A stretch of DNA of 64,000 nt from Eubacteriales bacterium (lineage in GTDB: Bacteria; Bacillota; Clostridia; Lachnospirales; Lachnospiraceae): NCBI GenBank assembly GCA_030533405.1, contig JAUNJF010000003.1, positions 97,191 through 161,190 of the forward strand. Reading direction: 5' to 3'. Positions 46,010 through 54,658 of this stretch are shown here, piece by piece; positions within the stretch are counted from its first letter, which is position 1, and every line of letters begins with the position of its first letter. A program made the position numbers and the translations under genes. Below the pieces are notes generated by a model that saw only the letters and a list, made by a program, of their open reading frames with translations, ran no database searches and was not told the DNA's origin.

Positions 46010-46615
46010 TTATTCTGCTGCCTCTACATCTGGCACCGCAGCTGCCATTGTGTCTTCAACACTTACAACCTCCGGACCATCCATAAATGCTTCCTGTCCA
46101 TCTGCCACTTCCATTGGATCTTGCTGTTCACGTTCCTCTTCATCCTCCCAAAGAGAATCGTGATCTTCATGATCTCTCTTACGCATCTGTGCGACCATCT
46201 GCGCACTTTTTGCCATCTGGTACATATCCTTATCGTATTCCATGACCCTTTTCTCATCACCCTGTGGAACATTATCTCCTTTTGTCATACGACGTACAAC
46301 TTCCAGGATTTTTCTCAAATCATCAAATCCTTCTTTTTCTGACTCAACTTGTTCCTCCATCGCGACCTGATTGAATTTGGTACTCCACTGCTCCATCAGC
46401 TGATCCACATATTTTTGGTACTCATCCTGTTTTTCAGAAACCGCATTGTAGGTTAATTCTAAAGTAGCTGCTTCATTCGCATAGACAACTGCACCATTTT
46501 CCGTTTTTTTGATTTTCTCATCTAGCTCGGTCTTTTGTTTTCCAAGATTAAACTTTTGCGTATTGTACGATTTCAAAACCGAACTGTATGTTTGACGGGC
46601 CTCTCCAACTGTCAT
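46010..46615 (-). CDS. Acidic coiled-coil protein, unknown function
   Basis: A 201-residue acidic protein. The N-terminal half is helical and coiled (YSSVLKSYNTQKFNLGKQKTELDEKIKKTENG). The C-terminal 60 residues are very acidic (EDHEDHDSLWEDEEEREQQDP) and end in a Glu/Ala/Val-rich tail. No family recognised. It may be a chaperone-like partner of the neighbouring FliD-like or coiled-coil proteins. The site AAGGAAGGTGATAGT precedes the start. Confidence 0.55.
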   Translation of the reverse strand: MTVGEARQTYSSVLKSYNTQKFNLGKQKTELDEKIKKTENGAVVYANEAATLELTYNAVSEKQDEYQKYVDQLMEQWSTKFNQVAMEEQVESEKEGFDDLRKILEVVRRMTKGDNVPQGDEKRVMEYDKDMYQMAKSAQMVAQMRKRDHEDHDSLWEDEEEREQQDPMEVADGQEAFMDGPEVVSVEDTMAAAVPDVEAAE

Positions 46616-46696
46616 ACTATCACCTTCCTTGGTTCACTTATGATTTTATATGCTACAATCCAACCTCCTTGTTGGACTTAGGCTCTATTCTCCTGG

Positions 46697-47374
46697 TTAA
46701 ATCCAGTCATTAAACATTCCAGATAAAGCACTTGACAAGGAACCATTACTTCCATATGTGCTTGAACTCCTTAATGCAGCACTAGAAATCGCACCTGCTT
46801 TGTCAGCAACCTGTGTAGCATACGAGTATTTACCAGCAAACACTGCCTTTACATCCTTCATATCTGCTTTCTTAAGTGCATCCTCATCAACAGACATTTT
46901 TCCATCTTCCTCAACTGTGATTCCAACCTTTGATAACGAATTTTTCATTGTTTTAGATAAATTTGTCATAAATCCAGTCTGCAAAGAAACATCCTTTGCT
47001 TTCACCTTTGAAGACTGATCAACCACGTCATTATACGCATTAACAAAGCTCTTTACCGCTTTCGTAATCTTCTCCGTATCATAGGATCCATTCTTTTGTT
47101 TCCATAAATCATCCTTCTCGAATGCTTTCACAGCAGTTTTCAATTCCTCTGTCTCTGTTTTTAACTTTGTGATTCCTGTTTTATCAGTGGCATCAAGCTT
47201 GTTATTCTTCTTATCTGTACTGGTAGACAACATATTTTTCTGTTTTCCATAGTTTGCCTTTACCAATTTGCGGTATGTACCATTTTTAATCGATGCATAT
47301 TCTGAAAAGTTAAATGAACTCATACCATCAGACTTAAAATTATTAAAAAAAGACGAAATATTAAAGTTTGCCAT
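46697..47374 (-). CDS. FliD C-terminal-like (flagellar cap) protein
   Basis: A 225-residue protein starting MANFNISSFFNNF. Residues 95-200 (KSFVNAYNDVVDQSSKVKAKDVSLQTGFMTNLSKTMKNSLSKVGI, then EDGKMSVDEDALKKA) match the C-terminal domain of flagellar hook-associated protein FliD/HAP2, but the N-terminal D1 to D3 parts are missing. So it could be a stand-alone adhesin or cap-related partner. ATG at 47374 is preceded by AGGAGGAATTATT. A sigma-28-like promoter lies 250 bases upstream. Confidence 0.65.
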   Translation of the reverse strand: MANFNISSFFNNFKSDGMSSFNFSEYASIKNGTYRKLVKANYGKQKNMLSTSTDKKNNKLDATDKTGITKLKTETEELKTAVKAFEKDDLWKQKNGSYDTEKITKAVKSFVNAYNDVVDQSSKVKAKDVSLQTGFMTNLSKTMKNSLSKVGITVEEDGKMSVDEDALKKADMKDVKAVFAGKYSYATQVADKAGAISSAALRSSSTYGSNGSLSSALSGMFNDWI

Positions 47375-47624
47375 AATAATTCCTCCTACTATATATAACT
47401 TCACAGCATTGCTCCATAAATAAGCAACGCTACAACACACGATTCTGTCATTTTAATATGTTTGTGGATTTTCCAGATTCATTCTGCAAGAAATGTAATA
47501 GAAAAAAATATGCAAAGAAGATATAGTTTCCTATATCTAAAAATTAAAGCCTCACTCCTTGAGAATCACATGCCGAAATCCTTTTCGAACAATAAAAATA
47601 TAAACTTATGGTTTTCTATAAGAT

Positions 47625-47652
47625 ATATCGGCTTTCATTTTAACATACTTTA
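47625..47652 (-). promoter_or_regulatory. Sigma-28 (SigD)-like promoter
   Basis: Minus strand GCCGATAT (47632-47625) is a perfect sigma-28 -10 box and TAAA (47652-47649) lies 16 bases upstream, one more than the usual 15. A sigma-A-like TTGTAA-17-TAAAAT (47665-47637) overlaps it. It points to the FliD-like gene, which begins about 250 bases downstream; that leader (47375-47624) holds no ORF I can support. Confidence 0.6.
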
Positions 47653-47679
47653 TACTTTTTTACAATTTTTTCTTCTAAG

Positions 47680-48096
47680 TTAGCAATTTCTCACTTTATT
47701 AGCAGGAATTTTTGCATAGGTAAATGTTCCAGAGCAAAGAAGATTTTCATCCTGATCCATAATAAGAACCTCGTAAACTCCAATCTGTTTTCCATTTCGA
47801 AGTTCTTTTCCAATACCGATTAGCTTTGTAACATTCCTCCCTGCATTTAAGAAATGAAAATTGCTGTCCACGGTGACAACTGGCTGCCCATATGAATAGG
47901 CTGCCGTTCCTCCTGCCATGTCTGCCATAGTGTAAAGAACTCCACCGTGAGCAGTATTATACGGGTTTGTATATTCTGGTTTCATCTCCAATGACACCTT
48001 TGCATATCCTGCTTCTACCTGTTCAATTTTAATTCCTAAAAAATTACCAAATGCATTGGTTGCATTGATTTCATCCATTACTTCCTGATAAGTCAT
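47680..48096 (-). CDS. PaaI-type hotdog thioesterase
   Basis: Acyl-CoA thioesterase of the hotdog fold, tetrameric. Catalytic-type motif NPYNTAHGGVLYTMADMAGG (about 45-65) with the Asp/Gly-rich loop is present, and length (138) is normal. Substrate unknown; family members act on phenylacetyl-CoA or other aromatic thioesters. ATG at 48096 follows GGAGGCGCGC, downstream of the P-loop kinase gene. Confidence 0.88.
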   Translation of the reverse strand: MTYQEVMDEINATNAFGNFLGIKIEQVEAGYAKVSLEMKPEYTNPYNTAHGGVLYTMADMAGGTAAYSYGQPVVTVDSNFHFLNAGRNVTKLIGIGKELRNGKQIGVYEVLIMDQDENLLCSGTFTYAKIPANKVRNC

Positions 48097-48130
48097 GCGC
48101 GCCTCCAAGTTATAATTTCTATCTCTCTTT

Positions 48131-48901
48131 TTATCTATCGATATTTCTAGTATGGACAACAAACTGACCTGCAAACACCTCATTTAAAATACGACGTTCC
48201 AGTTTTACACGATGTTGTAAATGAGAAACCAAACCATCCATTCCCTTAAGCTGGTAATGTTTTCCATATGGAGATTCCTCCAGATAGCGAGTCATTAACG
48301 GAAACCACAATTCCTTTCCCTGCTCATCGCTTCGCTCTTTTCGAATCACAGTTTCGGCCTTTTCAATATCGTCCACTTCCAAGTATACAATCTTATAGTC
48401 CTTTCCCTCAAGTACCGATTTCACTTTTTTATAAAATTCTATAATCTCATCATCTTCCATTTCAAAAAACAGAATTTGATTTTCAATTATATTCTGAAAA
48501 ATGGAGCATTCAAATATAGATCCTTCTCCATCCCAGTTTTGAAAACGCTTTAAAACAATCTGTTCAAATTCTTCTTTTCCTTTATTACCATTATAGATTT
48601 CATACTGTTCTAAATCTCTGTGAAATCCTTCTATGTCCGTCAAAATCTGCGTATAACGAATAATATATTTATCCACTTCCTTCACTGTTTTCTCGCGAAT
48701 TTCATCGGCAATTTCATGATACTTAGCAAGTATTTCGGTGTAGGTGCTTTCATCATTATAGGTACACCACGCAAGTTCCACAGGAGAATAGTCTCCCTCC
48801 TGATAAACATGCAATTGCGGATTCTCCTTTGCTAACTTACCAACCATCGTTGATTTTCCAGATCCCTGAATTCCTTCAACAAAATATGTTGTCTTTTTCA
48901 T
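48131..48901 (-). CDS. P-loop ATPase/kinase-like protein
   Basis: Residues 8-17 (EGIQGSGKST) are a Walker A motif. The rest of the 256 residues is alpha-rich and acidic (EDDEIIEFYKKV), with no clear family beyond AAA/adenylate-kinase-like proteins, and a putative nucleotide-kinase fold. It overlaps the ABC-F stop by 4 bases (ATG start inside the preceding gene end), so it is translationally coupled to that gene. Substrate unknown. Confidence 0.7.
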   Translation of the reverse strand: MKKTTYFVEGIQGSGKSTMVGKLAKENPQLHVYQEGDYSPVELAWCTYNDESTYTEILAKYHEIADEIREKTVKEVDKYIIRYTQILTDIEGFHRDLEQYEIYNGNKGKEEFEQIVLKRFQNWDGEGSIFECSIFQNIIENQILFFEMEDDEIIEFYKKVKSVLEGKDYKIVYLEVDDIEKAETVIRKERSDEQGKELWFPLMTRYLEESPYGKHYQLKGMDGLVSHLQHRVKLERRILNEVFAGQFVVHTRNIDR

Positions 48902-50466
48902 ATAGCCATTTCCTCCTCTACCTTCTTTAACCCATCAAGACTCAACTCATAAATGCAGTCACACACTTCCTTCACATACTTTCGATCATGCGAAATACTA
49001 ATCACTGCCCCAGGAAACTCCCGAATCATCTGCCGAATTACCGGTCCAGATAATGGTGAAAAATTTCTGGTAGGTTCATCCAATATCAAAACATTTGCCT
49101 TGCTAAGACTCATTTTTAATAACAAAACCTTTGCCTTTTGTCCACCTGACAATTCCCGAATCGGATGATCCATCTCATCCGCAGTATATTTTAATGAACC
49201 AAGATAGGTACGTATTCTTGTACGTTCCTCCTTATCGCCAGAGGTATCCAGGAAATCTACAGGTGTCTGCTCCATATCCAGTAACTCTTCATAATTTTGC
49301 GGCATATATTCTGCATGAATATCCTTACGTTCTAATAGTTCTGCTGCAATCTTTTTCAGCAATGTTGTCTTACCTGCACCATTTGCACCAACCATACAAA
49401 TTTTCTCAGACCCTTTTATACGAAGAAAAATGTTTTGGGCAAGCACTCGTTCGTCTCCATTTTCATCAGCTGGCGTTTTCAAAACAGGAAGTGCATATTC
49501 AATTACCGTTTTTCCCGCTGGAATAAAGTTGTCTTTCTCTCCCAATTTGAAGAAAATCGCTTCCTCCTGTTCTGGCATTTCTGTCATGTTAGCATCCTCT
49601 CGTTCAAATCGTTTCCCCATGGATTTTACAGAATGCATTTTATCCTTCAAATTCTTGGATACCGCTGGTTCTTTTCTTGATACAGTAGCCTGTGCATGTT
49701 CCACCTTCTGCAAAAGCCTACGATACTTCTCCTCACGAATCTGCTTCTCTCTGCGATCATTTAGCGCCTGCTGTTCCTGGCGTTCAAACTGATGTAAACG
49801 CTCTTCAACATATCTGCGATATGGTAAATGTGCAATGGTATATCTGGATTTTGTCTTTCGCATAATCTGCTCAATATGAATTACCATATTTGCTGTTTTT
49901 TCAATCAAGGTCTCATCGTGAGAAATAAATAACACAATTCCCTTCCAATCGTTAATCAGTTTTTCAATCAACTCCAACGTTGCAATATCAATATCGTTGG
50001 ATGGCTCATCTAATAATAAAACGCTTGGTCCAAGCATCAATAGCTTCATCAGCTGTGCCTTTACTTTTTCACCACCAGATAAGCTTTTCATTTTCTGCTC
50101 GCTGTAAAAGAAATCGCCACTCACCTGATAATCCTTTGCAAGTTTTGACAAATCCTTAGGAGACTGATTCCAAAAAAATTCAGTTTCTGAAAAAAATTCG
50201 TAAACAGTTTTTTCCTGATCCCTTGCTGGCAGTTCCTGTGGGAGATAGCCTAGTGTTTCCTTCCCAAAAATACGCTCCCCACTACATTCTGTATAATCCT
50301 CCACCAATTCTGGATTATACAAATAACGCATGATTGTGGACTTTCCATTCCCTTCCTCTCCAATCATAACCGCCTTGTCACCTTCATTTAATACTAGCTG
50401 AAAATCTTCGATAATCACTCTCAAATCTTTACGATGTGTAATGGTTAAATCTTTCATCTGTAACAT
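48898..50466 (-). CDS. ABC-F ATPase, ribosome-protection type
   Basis: Cytosolic protein with two ABC domains and no membrane part. N-domain Walker A is GEEGNGKST (about 35) and its signature LSGGEKVKAQLM; C-domain Walker A is GANGAGKTT and its signature LSGGQKAKVLLL. Walker B is VLLLDEPSNDID. The linker between them (about 215-290) is basic and helical with KTKSRYTIAHLPYRRYVEERL, as in ABC-F proteins that act on the ribosome. Start at ATG 50466 follows AAGGGGTGATGTATAT. It is expressed behind a leader peptide and terminator, the regulation known for antibiotic-inducible ABC-F genes; which drug, if any, is unknown. Confidence 0.9.
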   Translation of the reverse strand: MLQMKDLTITHRKDLRVIIEDFQLVLNEGDKAVMIGEEGNGKSTIMRYLYNPELVEDYTECSGERIFGKETLGYLPQELPARDQEKTVYEFFSETEFFWNQSPKDLSKLAKDYQVSGDFFYSEQKMKSLSGGEKVKAQLMKLLMLGPSVLLLDEPSNDIDIATLELIEKLINDWKGIVLFISHDETLIEKTANMVIHIEQIMRKTKSRYTIAHLPYRRYVEERLHQFERQEQQALNDRREKQIREEKYRRLLQKVEHAQATVSRKEPAVSKNLKDKMHSVKSMGKRFEREDANMTEMPEQEEAIFFKLGEKDNFIPAGKTVIEYALPVLKTPADENGDERVLAQNIFLRIKGSEKICMVGANGAGKTTLLKKIAAELLERKDIHAEYMPQNYEELLDMEQTPVDFLDTSGDKEERTRIRTYLGSLKYTADEMDHPIRELSGGQKAKVLLLKMSLSKANVLILDEPTRNFSPLSGPVIRQMIREFPGAVISISHDRKYVKEVCDCIYELSLDGLKKVEEEMAI

Positions 50467-50504
50467 ATATACATCACCCCTTATGTACCAACCTGACTTT
50501 TCGT

Positions 50505-50546
50505 CAATCAAAAACGAGCCTATTTTGCATACGCAAAATAGACTCG
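50505..50546 (-). terminator. Attenuator hairpin upstream of ABC-F gene
   Basis: CGAGTCTATTTTGC and GCAAAATAGGCTCG pair around a GTAT loop, followed by TTTTTG, on the minus strand. It ends 39 bases before the ABC-F start and contains the end of the leader ORF, so ribosome stalling on that ORF can melt it. Confidence 0.85.
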
Positions 50547-50591
50547 CAAAAACCTTATATATATCCCACAGATATCAATAAAAGGAAACAT
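50520..50591 (-). CDS. Leader peptide ORF of the ABC-F gene
   Basis: A 23-codon ORF (starts MFPFIDICGIY, ends RVYFAYAK) runs into the terminator hairpin and stops inside its 3' arm. The RVYFAYAK end is encoded by the palindromic stem itself. The upstream region GCGAG is a weak ribosome site. By its position it would work as an attenuation leader; a stalled ribosome would block the terminator. Confidence 0.6.
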   Translation of the reverse strand: MFPFIDICGIYIRFLRVYFAYAK

Positions 50592-50747
50592 TACTCGCGA
50601 TAATCTAATTCAAGCGCACACAAATAAACCCTTTGCCAGGTTCTAAAAAAACTATGTGTTTCACTTAAACGCAATTATCTATTAAACATTTCCTCACCCT
50701 ACACAAATCTGTGTTCCTTCCATCTTTTTGTCTCTCAGACAATCCCT

Positions 50748-50776
50748 ATCTTAACACCTGTCATGATAGATTGCAA
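50748..50776 (-). promoter_or_regulatory. Sigma-A-type promoter for ABC-F leader
   Basis: TTGCAA and TAAGAT on the minus strand are spaced by 17 bases. Transcription would begin about 230 bases upstream of the ABC-F gene and cover the leader ORF and attenuator. Confidence 0.7.
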
Positions 50777-50792
50777 CAATTTTTCATTATTG

Positions 50793-51953
50793 TCATGCAC
50801 TAATTTCTTCGATAGCACACTTTAATCTCTGAAGACCATCCTCTAATCTGCTTCTCGGACAGGCAAGATTCATACGAAGAAAATCTCTTCCATCGCCGCG
50901 ATATTCGCACCCTTCAGACAAATACAAACCTGTTTTTTCTCGTATCAATTCTGCTAATTCATCAGAACGGATTCCTAAACGCTTACAGTCAATCCACAAT
51001 AAATAGGTTGCCTGGCCTTTCACTGCATGAATAATCGGGATGTTTTCCTCTATATATTTTTCAGCAAAGAAACGATTACTTGCAAGATATTCTCTTAATG
51101 CATTCAACCAGTTCTCACCATGTTGAAACGCTGCAATTGCAACATCTGCTGCAAACACATTTCCCTCTGCCACCTCATCTGTATTCAGTGCTCTCCAGAC
51201 TTTATGCCGCAAAACTTCATTTGGAATACAAACTGCCGCTGACTGCAAACCAGCAATATTAAAGGTCTTTGTTGGCGCAATACAGGTCACACTAATTTGC
51301 TCACATGTAGACGATGCACTGGCAAACGGCGTATATTCTGTATTTGGAAGTGTCAAATCACAATGAATTTCATCCGAAAGAACCATCACATGATTTCTTG
51401 CACAAATTTCACCAATTTTTGCAAGCTGTTCCTTTGTCCATATCATTCCTGTTGGATTATGTGGATTACAAAGAATTAAAAGTGTGCTTTGCGGGTCCTG
51501 ACATTTTTCTTCCAAATCAGCATAATCAAGCTCATATACTCCCTGATCATACTTTAATTCACATTCCACAATGTTACGACCATTGTTATAAATGGAATTA
51601 AAAAAAATATTATACGCAGGCGTAATCACAATCACATTTTCTGCCGGAGTCGTTAATTTACGAACAGTTGATGATATCGCTGGCACAACTCCAGTACAAA
51701 AAATCAACCACACTTTTTTTATATCAAAATGATTTCTTCTAATCCACCAAACCATATATTCCCCATACCATGCATCAGGTACAACGGAATAACCAAAAAC
51801 ACCATGCTCCACTCTCTTTTTCAGCGCATCAATAATCTCTGGTGCCGTTTGAAAATCCATATCTGCAACCCACATTGGGAGTTCATTCTCTGCAACATCC
51901 CATTTATAGGACTGTGTTCCTCTACGATTTATTTCCTTATCAAACTGATTCAT
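50793..51953 (-). CDS. MalY/PatB-type PLP C-S lyase or aminotransferase (paralogue)
   Basis: Same family as the protein at 41096: ELPMWVADMDFQTAPEII at the start, LCNPHNPTGMIWT in the middle and IAPTKTFNIAGLQS with the PLP lysine (about 229). Beta C-S lyase or aminotransferase activity is expected. Its 5' end overlaps the DUF3737 gene by 14 bases. Set apart from the sulfur cluster by about 9 kb. Confidence 0.92.
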   Translation of the reverse strand: MNQFDKEINRRGTQSYKWDVAENELPMWVADMDFQTAPEIIDALKKRVEHGVFGYSVVPDAWYGEYMVWWIRRNHFDIKKVWLIFCTGVVPAISSTVRKLTTPAENVIVITPAYNIFFNSIYNNGRNIVECELKYDQGVYELDYADLEEKCQDPQSTLLILCNPHNPTGMIWTKEQLAKIGEICARNHVMVLSDEIHCDLTLPNTEYTPFASASSTCEQISVTCIAPTKTFNIAGLQSAAVCIPNEVLRHKVWRALNTDEVAEGNVFAADVAIAAFQHGENWLNALREYLASNRFFAEKYIEENIPIIHAVKGQATYLLWIDCKRLGIRSDELAELIREKTGLYLSEGCEYRGDGRDFLRMNLACPRSRLEDGLQRLKCAIEEISA

Positions 51954-52806
51954 CTTTTTTCTCCCCGATTACATCACATATAATCTTAGTCTTATTCACA
52001 TCCACCAAATCCTTTTGCATAATCAACGTTCCAATCTGATCCGCTTTAATGGTTCCACTCGTAGGATTCACAACACTATCCACATTTCCTGTAATCTCTA
52101 CATCTACATTTGAATACTCAAATGCAAGGGTTGTATTAATCAACTTACAATTTTTCATAACAAGATTATCAATATAACACATCCCCTGAAGACTCTCGAT
52201 TGTACAATTGATTAGCGTCAGATTCTTTGCATTCCAACCAAGATATTCTCCTGATATAAAGGAATCATATACTGTAATATTGTCACTATTCCAAAACGCA
52301 TCCTTCGAAAGCAAAACCGAATCATGAATTTCTACATTATTACAGCCGTCAAATGAATAATTGCCATCTAATTTCAAATTGTGAATTTTCATATTGTTGC
52401 TATTCATAGCAAAATAATCACCCTTTGCAGTGACATGCTCCATTGTAACCTCATCACAACTCCAAAGTGTTTCCTGTGCATTAAAAAAATCAACATTTTT
52501 TAAAGTCAATTCTTTGCATCTTCTAAAATTCTTTGGCGCTTCAATCATCGCATTTTCAACAAAAATATTGTCGGTATACCATACACCAGCCCTGGCCATA
52601 TCAAACCATTTACAATCCTTTGCAACAATATTTTTACAATACCATAACGGATATTTCCATTTGAACATACATCCGAATAACTCTATATCTTTACTTTCTT
52701 TCAATGGAGACTCTCCATCTTCAAAAATGGCATCTTGGACACACAAGTCAGAAGCATGAAATAACGCTCTTTCCCCTGTCAAAATCTCTCTTGTAATTTC
52801 TTTCAT
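51940..52806 (-). CDS. DUF3737 right-handed beta-helix protein
   Basis: A 288-residue protein made of short repeated strands (for example VTMEHVTAKGDYFAMNSNNMKIHNLKLDG), typical of DUF3737/YjbI-type parallel beta-helix proteins; no catalytic motif and no known function. No signal peptide. It overlaps the MalY-type gene by 14 bases and follows the aldo/keto reductase gene by 31 bases, so the three are one transcript. Confidence 0.85.
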   Translation of the reverse strand: MKEITREILTGERALFHASDLCVQDAIFEDGESPLKESKDIELFGCMFKWKYPLWYCKNIVAKDCKWFDMARAGVWYTDNIFVENAMIEAPKNFRRCKELTLKNVDFFNAQETLWSCDEVTMEHVTAKGDYFAMNSNNMKIHNLKLDGNYSFDGCNNVEIHDSVLLSKDAFWNSDNITVYDSFISGEYLGWNAKNLTLINCTIESLQGMCYIDNLVMKNCKLINTTLAFEYSNVDVEITGNVDSVVNPTSGTIKADQIGTLIMQKDLVDVNKTKIICDVIGEKKDESV

Positions 52807-52837
52807 TTTCTCAAATTCTCCTATAGATGCTTAGGCA

Positions 52838-53971
52838 TTACATTCCTATCATTGCGGTAAAATCTGACATCATTTCTGATATCTTAATTCTCTGTGGACA
52901 TACCTGCTCACAATTTCTACATCCTACACAATTGGCTGGGCGCTTCTCTGGTGCCATACTTCCAACTGCCATTGGTGCCAAAAATCCACCACCAGTAATC
53001 TTATGTTCATTGTAATGCGCAATCAACTCTGGAATCGGAAGCTGCTTTGGACAATGCGATGCACAATAATGACATGCTGTACATGGAATGCCAGCCTGCT
53101 TGGTTTCCTCATCTGTAATCGCAATTAGTTTATCAAATTCCTCTTTGCTAAGCGGCTTATCCTCTGCGTAGGTCTCAATATTTGCTTTGAGCTGTTCCAT
53201 ATTGGACATACCTGAAAGCACCATTGTCACTTCTGGAAGGCTCTGTAAAAATCGAAATGCCCATGCTGGAATTGTTTCATCTGGACGCATTTCCTTTAAT
53301 ACTTTCGTTTTCTCCTCTGTCGCAGTCGCAAGCTTTCCACCACGAAGTGGTTCCATAATCCAAACTGGAATATTATGCTCTTTCATAAGATTATATTTTG
53401 CTTCTGCCTCCTGGAAATGCCAATCCATATAATTAAGCTGAAGCTGACAAAATTCCATATGTTCACCATAGGCAGCAAGAAATCGCTTAATTACTTCTAC
53501 GCTACCATGTGCAGAAAAACCAAGATGCTTAATGCGACCATTCTTTTTTTGCTCCATCAGATACTCAAATATTCCAAACTTCGGATCCAAATAATCATCT
53601 ATATTTCCCTCATACACATTATGGATTAAATAAAAATCAAAGTAATTGGTCTGACATTTTTCAAGCTGACGCTCAAATATTTCCTTTACTTTCGGCATAT
53701 TGGAATTGTCATAGCCTGGAAATTTTGTCGCAAGATAATAGCTTTCTCTTGGATACTGAGATAAACACTTACCTGCTGTTAATTCAGAATTGCCATTGTG
53801 ATATCCCCAAGCTGTATCAAAGTAGTTAATGCCATTCTTGTACGCAAAGTCAATCATTTCCGCTGCTGCCACTTCATCTACTTTTGCATCATCTCCATCC
53901 ATCACAGGAAGACGCATCATACCAAGTCCTAACGCTGACAATTTTATATCTTGAAATTCTCTGTAAATCAT
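52838..53971 (-). CDS. Aldo/keto reductase with Fe-S C-terminal domain (paralogue)
   Basis: Same architecture as the protein at 15395. The AKR signature is INYFDTAWGYHNGNSELTAGKCL (about 50) with catalytic Tyr; the C terminus has CTACHYCASHCPKQLPIP and CVGCRNCEQVCPQRI (two 4Fe-4S sets). First gene of the AKR-DUF3737-MalY group. Physiological substrate unknown. Confidence 0.92.
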   Translation of the reverse strand: MIYREFQDIKLSALGLGMMRLPVMDGDDAKVDEVAAAEMIDFAYKNGINYFDTAWGYHNGNSELTAGKCLSQYPRESYYLATKFPGYDNSNMPKVKEIFERQLEKCQTNYFDFYLIHNVYEGNIDDYLDPKFGIFEYLMEQKKNGRIKHLGFSAHGSVEVIKRFLAAYGEHMEFCQLQLNYMDWHFQEAEAKYNLMKEHNIPVWIMEPLRGGKLATATEEKTKVLKEMRPDETIPAWAFRFLQSLPEVTMVLSGMSNMEQLKANIETYAEDKPLSKEEFDKLIAITDEETKQAGIPCTACHYCASHCPKQLPIPELIAHYNEHKITGGGFLAPMAVGSMAPEKRPANCVGCRNCEQVCPQRIKISEMMSDFTAMIGM

Positions 53972-54051
53972 ATTTCCTTCTCCTTTTTTAATATCATTGT
54001 TATATTATACAACCTAGAGTTATCTCTAAGTCAAGAAAAAAATATGATATC

Positions 54052-54261
54052 CTAAATACAACAAAAATCGGCATCCCATCCATTACTGAATTCTCTGCCG
54101 ATTCTCCTTCTTTCTCGTTTATCCTTATTTCGATTATAAGTCTTTCCACTAGGGACACTCCTTGTTACCGGATTCAATTCTCCCCAGGTTCTTCGTTGCT
54201 TGGAATAATATTCCTTTTGCGCTTTCTTGCTCCTCTTGTCGAGTGAAACATATTGCTTCAT
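54052..54261 (-). CDS. Small basic conserved protein
   Basis: A 69-residue, strongly basic protein: KKAQKEYYSKQRRTWGELNPVTR, then KTYNRNKDKRERRRIGREF. I know the same conserved WGELNPVTRSVPSGKTYNR-type segment in Firmicute hypothetical proteins, and no function for it. It overlaps the small ORF upstream by ATGA. It is at the start of a decayed region. Confidence 0.65.
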   Translation of the reverse strand: MKQYVSLDKRSKKAQKEYYSKQRRTWGELNPVTRSVPSGKTYNRNKDKRERRRIGREFSNGWDADFCCI

Positions 54262-54392
54262 TTTCTTTTCCTCTCTTTCCTCTTTCTGTACCGTACTTTA
54301 CCACAATTTTCTTTTGTTGTCATTCGGTTTCTTTCTTTAAGATAGTGGACTGCTTGTATCAGTTCAAAACTTTTATCGTCTAACGCCTTCAT
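54258..54392 (-). CDS. Small ORF, 44 aa, unknown
   Basis: Basic, with a helical core (MKALDDKSFELIQAVHYLKER) and a very basic end (KVRYRKRKERKRK). It overlaps the next gene in an ATGA stop/start and the preceding 23-aa ORF, so the three are chained by translational coupling. No recognised family. Confidence 0.4.
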   Translation of the reverse strand: MKALDDKSFELIQAVHYLKERNRMTTKENCGKVRYRKRKERKRK

Positions 54393-54444
54393 CGTCTAAT
54401 GTTCTTTTAAGTGCTTTTTCTACTGGAACAATCGAACCATCCAC
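54373..54444 (-). CDS. Small ORF, 23 aa, unknown
   Basis: GTG start at 54444 with a strong AAGGAGGGACAGCG site; the product is MDGSIVPVEKALKRTLDDEG and three more residues. It overlaps the 44-aa ORF in another frame. It may be a leader ORF for the chain, or part of a longer decayed gene. Confidence 0.35.
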   Translation of the reverse strand: MDGSIVPVEKALKRTLDDEGVRR

Positions 54445-54572
54445 CGCTGTCCCTCCTTTCCTATTTTTCGTAGCTACATACATATCATAAAATATTTATC
54501 ACAGAAAATATTTCCTATATTGCTGATATTAATCTATTTTCTTTTTCAACTGATATTCCACACAGTATATTA

Positions 54573-54607
54573 ATATAGGCATTGGCCTATCTGACCAATG
54601 CCTATAT
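54573..54607. terminator. Perfect 13-bp hairpin after XRE pseudogene
   Basis: ATATAGGCATTGG and CCAATGCCTATAT pair with a 9-base loop. There is no clear T-run on the minus side, so it could work as a bidirectional terminator or a stability hairpin. Apart from this and the small ORFs I see nothing in 54445-54658. Confidence 0.55.
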
Positions 54608-54658
54608 ACAAATCAACAACTATATAATGCTATCTTGCAATACAGGATTATTTATCTC

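Noticed and set aside
49430-49792. 120-codon plus-strand ORF inside the ABC-F gene
   Set aside because: It is antisense to the ABC-F ATPase linker region and has no ribosome site or similarity.
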